Shown here piece after piece: positions 1 to 12,300 of a stretch of 64,000 nt of DNA (positions within the stretch are counted from its first letter, which is position 1; each line of letters opens with the position of its first letter). Source of the DNA: Glandiceps talaboti. Its lineage: Eukaryota > Hemichordata > Enteropneusta > Spengelidae. The notes beneath the pieces are model-generated. The model did not search any database. It was not told the DNA's origin and worked only from the letters and a program-made list of their open reading frames with translations. Location of the stretch: NCBI RefSeq assembly GCF_964340395.1, contig NC_135552.1, forward strand, positions 10,788,194 through 10,852,193, given 5' to 3'. Position numbers and translations under genes: made by a program.

Positions 1-287
1 TATATGATTCAGTTTGTGTCTCTGTTGATATTATTAATGTGTTCAAAGAGTCAATAATATATTTACCAGTAAATAAAAGTCACACACACCATTACAGGCA
101 TTGGTAAATTCAGAAAGTGTATATGTACATAGAGACATTTTCAGTCAAAATTTCCTTACAAACATTCAAATAATCCAAGCGAGGATTTATTTTCAAATTG
201 TTACAAAATTTGCACAAGAATATAGGAATCATTATGTACATACTGGAAAGTATTTGACAAAACTTTCCCAAAAATAATACACAAAAA

Positions 288-293
288 TTTATT
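288..293 (-). promoter_or_regulatory. Candidate CFAP69 poly(A) signal
   Basis: The minus strand reads AATAAA about 35 bases past the CFAP69 stop codon; a second AATAAA lies at 186-191. The position suits a short 3' UTR. Which one is used cannot be told from sequence. Confidence 0.4.
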
Positions 294-327
294 TTTCCTC
301 CTCAAAAATGCATCCTTTGCGTGTCCA

Positions 328-3300
328 TTAGACAATAATAGTTGTTTTTTCTCTCATTGTGACTCCCTTATCTCTGTCCTGATTGGTGACTGGGTTGATG
401 ACAGGTGCTCCTGTCAGCTCTAGTGGTGTGCTGGCAATGGTAACGTGACGACCCTGGAATGTCTATACAACAAACGAGAAAAAATGTATAGTTCAAAATG
501 TGTTCAGGCAATACTATGTACTTTTACATTAGAATTGTGATGCCCGATAAAAGATGTTTACGGTGGTTGCATTTATACTGAAGTGAAGTTTTGGTAGATA
601 ACAAAATTTGACTTTTGTCAAAAATGATGATAGACAATATCTAGTACTGAAACAAGATGATGGAATTAGTTGTGTACACAGATAAACCTATTATCAAGGA
701 AAGCTCCTTCTTTATTCAACTAAAGTGAAAGTTTAATGGTTTATTTCTGAGGCACACATTACATTAAAGTCTTCATAACGCAGAATAAACAGTGCAAACT
801 TACAGTTGTCTGAAGGTTTGGTTCATCTGTACTGTGGAACAGCTCTCTGTAAGCAGAAGACACACACATAATCAATATTTATAGAAACAACACATTGATT
901 AAGTGACAGTAACAACATTCAGGCATTTAAAATGCACTAACTGTAACTGGAATGTGTTTTACAGTTTAGATATAATGACTTCCTTGTAATATTTTACACC
1001 CTGAACAGTATCAAATCACCTGTAGGTAAATGTAGTTATGAAGCTGTACACACAAAAGGGTACAATAAATGATTTTTGGGTCCGCACCCTAAAATCAGTG
1101 CCCCAATCAAGTTTTCAACCTGTTACTGAACTACTTCTGGACAAAATGGACTTCAAATTAACACGTACAGTGTCTAATTATTGGTATTTTAACAATTTTC
1201 AGTAAATTGTTGGATGTCTGCTTACAAATAACATTCCAGTTACAGCTAGTGTAGTTTTAATGTTGTTCATTTTACTTTTGTCATTTCCGCTCCAGTCATA
1301 CATAATCTGGTTATATATTGCAGAGTTAGACCTCACAGGTGTCAAATTAAAAGTCATATCGTCGTGTCAGTGTGTGCAGTAAGGTCGTATCTGCTGTGCA
1401 ATTGTATAGGCAGATACAACCTTACTGCACTGACGTGACGATATACAGTGTTTAAATACATAACTATCATTACTTACAGTTCTCTGTATCTTGTCTGGTT
1501 TCGGGAGTTCTCAATGGAACTGTCCATCCTTCTCTTGGAATCCTGTGGTAGAGGGATTACAACAAAACATGTCAAAGAACATTTTTAGTAATACACACAC
1601 ATGCACGAACAGACACATACTGGTAAACATTATTTAGAAACTCCACTATACTGGAAATATATGTATGCAAATTAATGAATTTCAAGTGAAAACTTTAATA
1701 TTAATTACGGTAAGAGGGGTTATTACTTGGATTCTTAACAAAAAGAAATTTGATACATTTTTGAAAAGTTAAAGAAGAATTTGTTGGACCTTGATCTTGT
1801 GGCATTACAAATGACAAATGTAACCAATCATAGAAAATGACATCAAAAGCAAAACAAAATAAAACTTTGAAATAAGACATTGAATAAGAAATACTGTTCC
1901 ATAATATTCCAACAAGACACTGTACAAGCTACAAACCTTAAGATATTCATAATTGGACACTCTGGCAATATAGTCATTCCAATCTCTGATGGCTTTCTCT
2001 TTCTGTCTGTGATTCTCACGAATCTAAGAAGGAGTAAAAAAAATACAGAATTATTCATACCGAAGTCTTAAAAATTGACGCAAGAGAACATTTTCTTAAA
2101 CACTTGACAAGTATTGAATAGTAGAAAATTTTGTCTACACAGTCTACGACATTTCAAGAAGTAGACGCCTCTAGAAGAATTTGATGAGATTCTTACTTCT
2201 GTGTACATTTCCTGTTCATCATCAAGGTCTTTCTGTCTCTGTGTCTCAATCAGTTCGATTTGTGTCTCGGTGACAATTTGAACCTTCTCATCAAATGCCC
2301 GGGCAATGGTTTCCAAAGCTTCCTGGTCTGGTGTAATTGGTCGTACGTCTTCTTGTTCTAGTTCAGATGTGACTTCCTTCCAGACCTCTCCTAGTTTGAA
2401 GTCCATATACCTCTCAATGATAGTGACTGTGACTTGGTCTTCAGTTGTCAGACCTTGTAGATCATTGAAACCTGCCAATTACAAGATTTACATGGACTGG
2501 TTTATATTGATGTATAATGATCATGTAGTATTGCTTAAGGGAAATGCTGCCACTCCAGGAAATGAAGATATTTTTCGTAAACTTTGGAAAATCATTTCAC
2601 AACACATAAATTTCATGTGATTGAAAAGAAACACCAAATTGAAACTTGTTCCACATTCATTGTCCTAGCAGTGGGCCAGTGTTGCCTCATGTGAATAGTA
2701 GGCATCCATATGTATTAGATGACCTAACCACTACTAGGGCAGACACAAAAACATGAATGTGAATCAAGTTTCAGTTTGGGGTTACTTGGCAATTGCACAA
2801 AATGTATGTAATGTAAAATCATGAAATGGCTCCCCAGAACTCAAAGTTTACAAAAATGCCTTAATTTCCTGTAGTGGTGTTCCCTTTAGTAAAATATCAT
2901 GTATATCTGGTTAAGAACTTACACCTATGGCTAGGTACCTCTAAAATGTCCAATGTATTGTGAAAAACAAATGTTTGCATTTACACAAACCCATAAGCCC
3001 TGTATTTTTTAAAGCTAGAATTCTCATCTATAACAATTGATAATTTAAAGACATGACATAACATTGTGAGGATAACTGCACACACCTATTTTACAGAAAA
3101 CTGCATAAATCTTGGCTCTCATGTTTTCAGACACATCTACAATGGCTTGACTTGGACAATGTGCTGGAAGTGGAATCACTCCCTGTGCCTCTTGTAACAC
3201 ACCCATCAATGGCTTGGAGTGATCTGATTGGATAAAAAGACATTTAATATAATGAATCACATGACATACATCACTATGACAACATCAACACTATTGGCTG

Positions 3301-6300
3301 CATTAAATTGAATAACACAGTGAATCACATGACATGTATCACCATGACAACATCTATGCTATTGACAGAATCTAATTGGACAACAACACAGTTAGTGAAT
3401 CACAAGACATGCATTACTATGAGAACATCTATGCTATTGACAGCATCTCATTGGGTAAGACATACATGGTCCTAGCCCCCTCAATGGCATAAATAGTAGT
3501 GTATACACTATAGTGGCTTTCTAAGACAGTCTATGTGTTTGAGTTCTAGATACCTATTATGGTTCCTTGAGGTCCTCTGCTGACACCCATCTCCTCCTCC
3601 TCTTTCCTCCATATCTCTACAAAGAGACTAGGTGCCGTCCTGTCATTACTACCACGCCATGTCATCACATGATGGATGGATTTAGGATTCTCACACATGT
3701 CCAGTATACAGCCAAGAATCAAGTTATGCATGTTCTTGGGACAAGCCTAGAAAAGAAGACATCAGCAATAGATATTGATTTCCCCTTGAAAACATGACTT
3801 CTAATTTTTGGATCGATTCAACTCTGCACTGATAATTGAAAGTGAATGAATATATCACTTTTTTTATCATTTAACATCCAAGTTTTCATTAAACAATGTG
3901 AATTGACAAGATATCCTTCCCCTTAAAACTTCAAACTTTACAGGTTACTCGGTTAAAGGGAAGTAAGAAGTTTTTAATTAGTTATTCACTAACCTCAAGC
4001 AGGTCCAGGAGAAGAAACATGCCTTCCCCTTCTAAGAAGAGATCTTCATTCATATAGCAACCAACCACAGCACACCAGATACAATCCACTGTAGCCAGCA
4101 TCAATTTATGATGTCCTAACCCACTACTGATCTTCTTGGGATTGGTTCTAAGATACTGTAAGACAACATCCACTCCCTGACCACCAAATAATTCTTTCCT
4201 GTGTAGATCACCCTCACAGAAAGCTGACACAATGAATAGCATGTCACACTGAATTTCAAGGTCAATGGCATCGTCTTCATCTTGGGAGTGGCAAGCATTG
4301 TTGAGGATATCTGAAATTATAACAGAACATAAAATGTCATTTAAAACACAGATTTCTGTAAACTTACATCACGCAACAAAAAGTTACTGGATTATAATAA
4401 TCATGCCAAAGAGATCACTTTTTATGAAATATTCTCAATTTGTTGAGTAGCAAACAAGACTCTTGATGTTGGTACAAATCAACATGTCAACTGTTACTCA
4501 CTGATAACTTGATTGACAGCACCCTGGTCCACCAAGTCTTGGGTGACAGCGTCGTCTCCAAGGGATACCATACATCGTATGATGTGTAGACAATATCTCA
4601 TTTGGGCTCTCTTGTTACCACGGCCACCTTTACCATGATAGGCATTACCATGGCCACCATAGTCATCTACAGATACAAGATTACATTCAAATATTTCAAC
4701 ACTGTTGTCAACACTAGCGGCCATATTTGTCTTCTTACAATTAGTACCTGCAATAGTATTTTACCTCATGCTAGTGGGTCTAAGTACAAAGAGGTTGACT
4801 TATTCTGGTGTTCACCTGTAGTGAAACTTGTGTAGTGCATGGAGTTAGTGGAAGTCAGGGTGTTGACCAAAAATTTGAATGATAGTTATTTTTACAACAA
4901 GCCTTGGTGATAAAATTCTATTTTCACTTCAGGTAACAAGAATTATGGTAACCCTTCCTTTTTATTTTATTTTGGGTGATTATTTCTATTAGGGTAATGT
5001 ATTTATATAGTGCACAATCTGAGGTCATGAACTGAATATAATGGCCTGGGAGAACCATGTAAATTATAAGGTGAAAGCCCTACTCTATAATAGCATGGGG
5101 AGAATTTTGATGTTGTGAACCCCATGGCTGGTAGTAGGTGGACACTGGCCTGGGTAGCATGGTGTAGTGCTTCCATCTAGTGGTCAGCAGTTCTGGGTTC
5201 AAATCCCAATTCTGGCCAATGTTCCTCCCTCTCATTTACTATATCTGGTGACAAAAAAACACTGGGCGTGTGTTGGCATACAGTGTCCGTAGTGTTGTAG
5301 CTTGGGGTTTGAGTTGGTTTTCCAAATTTGAGACGTTGAGGAGAATGTGGTAAAGTTTGTGGATGTCCGCCTGGGTACCACAGTTGATAGAGCTTCGTCT
5401 AGTGATCAGCACTCCTGGGTTTGAGTCCCGGCACTGGCCAACATTTCTCCTTGCTTACTACTGATGCAACCCATTATGTTAAACTTAACAAGCATGTACC
5501 ATACCAGAAGAACAGATTTACAGCTGATACAGGTAATGTTCTTACCTTGACTTACACACCATTCTAACAGCAACAATAACCTGGTACTGCCTTGACATGT
5601 CATATAATCATTAATACACAGTGGTGTTAGTGTGGATAAGGCAGCCATAGCATGTAACTGCAGTTCTTCAAACTGAGCTGGTGACCATTCTTGAGGCCCA
5701 GATGCATTCTCATTGTTACGGACATATGAAAACAATGCAAGTAGTACCCTGCCTTCTGATATCAACTGAAAGAAAAAAGAAAAAATGGTTGTAAGAAACC
5801 TTTAATTTGGCAACTTTGAAGTACTCTTGTAATAAGGTGAAAATCAAACTCCAAATCACTTTATGTTATGTCATAATGGCATATAAACTGTCACCACACA
5901 CCAGTCTCTTCTGTCTACAACTTTCAACCACAGGTGATACTGGTTACTACGCCCTCTTGTGGCAATGTTATGAGAAGACTTTACACAACTTACAGTGGCC
6001 CAGACTCGATAAAATGCAAACCATTGAAAAATATGCAAAGTAATTGTTACTGTAACAAAATTTTTACACACTTTTTAGCTTTTTGACTCTATTGATGCTG
6101 TTTTCACAGTTTTTTTTCTTTTAATTTCAAGTACGAAAGCAAGGTGAAGTTAATTCAAAATTCAAAATAAATACTCATTTGTCATAGATATGGCTATTAT
6201 AACCTTTTCCATGCAAAGAATTTTATGTTTTATAACTTTTTATTAGTAAAGTTATTTTGAAGTTAGTCTGAAAAATATGCCACCCCATCATATTTGCAAT

Positions 6301-9300
6301 ACTGTTTCACTTACTGGGATAACATTTGGATCTCTGCTCAGCACCACAATCATGTTCATCAAGAATTTTTTCAACTCAAAGTCTTCATGGTTCTGAAAAA
6401 AAAAACATAACAAAAAAAAAGTCAAAATAGTTTGTTTCATATATGTCTTCTTATTGTAGTACACATCTGGCAATACTGAGGTGATGTGTCAGCAAAATTT
6501 TTGGATTGGCTTCCAAAAAAAATTGACTCTGTGAATAGAAAATTTTCAAGAGTTAATACTTCTACTCTCCACAGTATCAACTGTTATATTGTCAAACTAA
6601 AACTTGAATACTTACTGTTCCAAATGAGAGATGTTTTACCACAGCATTATAACTCTTCACTTCTTGAAATGTTGAAAATAATATCAACTGCTTAGCAAAC
6701 CCAGTTTCCTACAAAGTGTGAAAAAAAAGATGAAATTCATACTAATTTATGTTTGTTATTTATGACTTTGATTTAACCACTCCTTTGATTTGCTTTGTAT
6801 GGATTGAGACATTCTGAATGACAACTTGGTGACTATGAGCTTATAAAAAAAATAAAAATTAAAAAAAAACTTAAAAAAAAAAACTTTCTAACTTCAAAAA
6901 AAAAGGAAAAAAAAGAAAAAAGAGAGACTACGAGCTTCCATTATTAATAGCATCTAATCCTGTCTCACCTCCTTCTGTAGAAAACAATACATGTGGGCAA
7001 AAGTAAAGTAGGTGTGGGGAGTTGGCTGTATGATATGGTGCAGGTGATTCAACATGGTGACAAATTCATGTAAAAAGGTGATAAATAAATGAACACACTC
7101 TCTGTGAACTGTGTTGCAATAATACAAAAGGTGAAGCCTTGATTTTGATAATGAACAAATGATTAAACTGATTCTATACACAAATTTACAAATAACATGG
7201 ATTAAAAAAATAACACACAAATGAAGTTGCACATAACTGATACTGAAATATATGCGGTACTATAAGAGGCAGTTCCTTTTTGTATGTAGATCTGCCACGT
7301 AGTTTCAAAAGTTGAAACTTTGTCTAGAGTGATTATATAACATTCTGGACAGCTTACACTGAAGAACACTGACTGATTTGATGGAAAATCTCCCTTTTGA
7401 ATATAACTTGTATTTCATTTTGCTGATTACTTTCATTTGAAGAAATTCACATATAGACACTACAAGTAATAGCCCACTAAATATCATGAAAAATTTGGCT
7501 TTGTGTAACACACAAAAAATATGGTGCTATGTTTTTTTTTTAAATGAAAAGTGAAAAAAAATATGAAAATTAAAAAATAGTGCTCAAACAAATAAATAAA
7601 CCATATGCCAAACTTATACAGTCAGGGTGTTTTTTGCAGTGCACTGGCAATCTTACCAAGAATACATAATATCTGCCTAGCCCCTGACTCTGGTGATGAA
7701 AATGAGGATGACGGTGATAATGATGATAATGATGTAAAGGTTATTAGAGGCAAAAACATGATTATATATACTGGTACACATTCAATGAGCAAAGCAGCAC
7801 ATGGGTGTTGATGAAAGCATGCATGGTGGCAGCAAATGGAAATCATGTTGATGGTTGTGATTTCGGTTTTGAGCGTGTGGTGGTTATGTTAAAGTGAAAC
7901 ACTATATTGTATTGTATATTTCAAAACAGTTTGGGAATTTTGGATTGGTCAAATGACTGACACAAAGTTCTGGATCAAGAAATTATATCAAAATGTTGAA
8001 ACCTTGTTATCTGCTGTTCAGAGTTTCAATATTTAGAGTGGGAGAGATTAGTGAGAGAAAATGGCTTAAATTTTCCACCAGTTATCTGCTTTGATACAGA
8101 AGGTTGAAATGACATACAAATTTCAATGTTTAGAGTTGAGAATTGAGAAAATAGTTAGAGATATGACTTACAATGAATGGAGCATCAGGACACTGCTCAG
8201 CTACCATGGTTGACAGGACCAACAAATCATTTCTGAAAGTAGAATAGATACAGCAATCTTTAATCCAACATTGGATCTGTCTTGCTAAGCTAACCTCTAA
8301 GAAGTAACAAACAGTAATTCAGGGGAGGGGGGAGGGGGGCAATGGGGGGCTTTTTAGCATTACAGAATAGAAATAGGAAAGGATAAAAAATGTTCAACAA
8401 TGCTCGCCCAGAGACTTGGCTATCTGGCTTGACAATATCTGTCAAGTTAGTATGTTGAGCTGAGATAGCCGAGTCACTACATTTGTAGTCAACAACAATG
8501 CCAAATTGTAAGGCGAGTAATTGTAGAAATGCTTGATTCTTGACTAATAGACTGACATGTAATATGTCTATTATCACATCACACACATAAAGATATTCAT
8601 TGTCTATCATCAAAATATTGGCATCTTTTTAAAAAACATGTTTTTATTTTATTATTTACTCACCTCAGCTGTCTGTCATAATGACTGTAACCTTGAGTGA
8701 CTTGGTGGGAGAATGCATCTCTTAGTGCACTGAAAGAGATGAGGAAATTTAGTAAGTCTTGTGTTGTGTGTAGTTGTAAACCCCCCAAAAATATATGAAA
8801 CTGGTGAAATCACAAGTAATGCCTGGTCAGTCACATACCAGTCTAGATGAATTTTTTGACATTCCAGTGTAATAATTCTGACTCTGATTTACTGATGAAT
8901 CCAAACTACAAATATACAACTACTTACCTAATACAGTTTGCATTATTCAGTTGCATAGCAACCTCCTCCTTATTACCATTTTCCAGTAAATTCCATAGAA
9001 TTTCAACAGATCTGAAGAGTAACCTGTGAAGGTAGGAATATCTAGATTTTAACGATACGTATATATAGGTTGGTGTATTTGGGGCTATCAAAAATGTTAA
9101 ATGGACTTTTTTTGTAAGTTCCTCTGACACTGAGACAGCCACTTCCCATCTACTCAGTCACCCACCCGTCCCCTCCCACTAACACACACATGCACTAATA
9201 TAAACCCACATAATACGCACATTCACATGCACACACATGGGCAAATATGTACCAGCAAGTACATGTATATATGAATGAACACACACACACACACACACAC

Positions 9301-12300
9301 ACATACAGACACAGACAGACAGATATAGACATACACAGACAGACAGACAGACAGACAGACAGACTGATACACACACACATATGTATGTACGTAGTACGTA
9401 CGTACGTACGTACATACATACATACATACATACATGTACATACATACATACATACATACATACATACATACATACATACATACATACATACATACATGTA
9501 CATACATACATACATACATACACACACACATACATACATACATACATACATACATACATACATACATACATGTACATACATACATACATACATACATACA
9601 TACATACATACATACATGTACATACATACATACATACATACACATACATACACACACACACACATACACACACATGAACACATAGACTCTCCTGTTCACA
9701 TTCTGACAAGAAGACTCTATAATTGAATTTCATTCAAAACACCAGACACTCACCTTCCACTGGGGTCTGGGTCTAACATCCCTCCACAAACCCTTCCAGC
9801 AGCTTCTGCTTGTAACATCTTATTGCTATTAATTTTTGAAACAGCTGAGAGATTCTGTAAAACGGCCATCACTTTCAACTTGAGCTCCAAATCATTTTCC
9901 AACAATGCTAAAGCCTGTAGATAGAAATAGATGTAAGTTACTTTGAAATACACCAATCTATGCAATGTAATATGTAGGGGCGATGTCTGAGAGCTAGAGA
10001 TAAAATTTTGATATTTGTGAGAAATCTCAATAATTTGATATGTTTATCCTTTCATCAATCAAATGGTTCATACTATCTTTTTGACTTTTATAAATGTACA
10101 TGTAATTACCATTTCTAAGTCATCTTCAATGTGAAAAGTGTATACATGTACATGTATATGCAATGAAATTATCATCAACATGTACAACACACCCTTACTT
10201 TTTTATTCCTTTTTTGTTACAGTCCAACCCATCATTTTTCATGAGTTATGAGAAATACATTTTTTTTCTACAGAATTATGAGAAATATTTTCACATCCAC
10301 CACCATGTGTTACAATGACAAACTTTTGTATTTTTCAGTCTTCTCAGGTAGTAACTTACTTTGACTAAAGTTTCAGCAATGTCACTTCTTTCAATAATGT
10401 CTCTGTTGTACTGGTCGTTGGCTTGTTTGTGTCCAACAATGGCTGTACTTAACATTTTAGGTGCATAGAAGCTGATGAGGGATTTGCAGATTTGAGACCG
10501 GACTTCTTCACACGGTACTCGCATCAGGTAACCTATAGTCAACAGATCAGAAGAAATGGTTAGTTAATCCTATAAACCTAGCAAGGGGCTGAATAAAATC
10601 TTAATATGTTTGATTCATGACAGGTTTACATAAAAATAATCGTAACAATAGTGGTATTTATTATTATTGGTTCCACATAAATTTGGAAATTTGTTGAACG
10701 GTCACCACAGAGCAGTGCCCTCTAGTGTTAAAGAATGAGGAAATGAGTACCAGGGAAAACCTGTGTTGTTCAGTAGAAACAAACTGAGTATCTTTTACCC
10801 TTCTTACATATTGAGCTAGTTAATTGTTAATCAAGCCCAGCTGACATAAGGCACAAGAATAAAGCGCTCAGTCCTCGACAAACCCCAACATCATCCGTCA
10901 TACATTATATGAGGCACCGCAGCAAAAATTTACATGCTATGTAGCAGAGCAATTATCAACGATGAAGTTGACAAATGGTGCATCAAAACACTGTAAGATA
11001 CATATTTTCATCAATTCCACACAAATTCCGTCATGAATCTGCCACAACATTGCAGTTATAGCTAGATGTGTCTTCTATATTACAAGAGAAGGAGATAGAA
11101 GGGAAAGAGTCTGCAAAGTATTGTTATATCACAATCATAATGAAATGTACAAATATCTACTATTAACAAAGTTTAAAGATGTATTTCATATCATGGTGAC
11201 TCACCCAACTGCGAAATAGACTCTACAGCTATTTGAGCATATGCTGTTTCATCTGATGACTTCTCTTTGAGGAATGGGAGACTGTAAAAAAAAACAATTA
11301 TAAGAACATACATTTATGAAGTATTGTGGCTGTCTGTAATGAGGTCTATCAGCTACACATCTTAACATGTTGATTGAATGATACATTTCAGAGGTACTTG
11401 TATTGGTGCTATGTTTTGTGTTTGATGGATTCATTAGTTTTTACTAAGGCCGCCTTCGTTTTTACTGTAGTACACATATGAACAGTACATAATACTATCA
11501 TTTCGTTTTATCTTTGCACAAAAATAAAAATGCAAACATAATTGCTACATGAAGTTAATACAAAAATACTCGGTAATTCTGGCCACTATTTTGAAGGAAC
11601 CCTTGTTATTGGAGTAAAAAGCTACAGCCTATGCCAGTCAAAACATTAATAATGACTTCTGACCCCAACATGACCTCTGAACTAAATGCTAATTATATCA
11701 AATGCAACAAGGTCTACATCTCCATGTATCAAATGTGGGTCCCATCAATTAATTGCTATTGGTTGACAGCACTTACCTGCATATTTTCAATATTTCACAC
11801 ATAGGTTCAGTATATTCAGCATGATCTCCAACTCTGTCAGCACATACATTCAGTATCTTGAACACTTGTACTAAATCTTTCATAAGCTGGGGTTCAAGGT
11901 CAAGAAATTAAACTTGCTTGCATTTGATATATAATAATATATCATTATTCCCATAACTTGTACAAATTACACATCAAAATCATTTTCATTGAAATGAGTT
12001 TCATACCATTTGACAGATTTCAGTTCTTGTTCTGAAAACTGCAAAACATCTGTGTAAATAAACTGAAGACAATGTTACACACCACAGGGAACAGCAGGAC
12101 AAATAAATAATTTTGTTATCATGATTTTCGGGATTTCTAATATTATTTTCTTATTTTCCCTATACTTCAAATAAAAGATTTAAATATTACCATTATAACT
12201 ATTGTTTCCTCTCACGGTTTTTGCTATTTCCTATCGCCATCACTGTCTTATCAGAGTTAACATCTACTGATCTGACTAATGGAAAGATATGTGTAAAATG

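Noticed and set aside
9179-9733. Long open frames on both strands with CMYV or YIHT repeats
   Set aside because: They are translations of the (TACA)n/(CA)n microsatellite, open in all frames because the repeat lacks stops.
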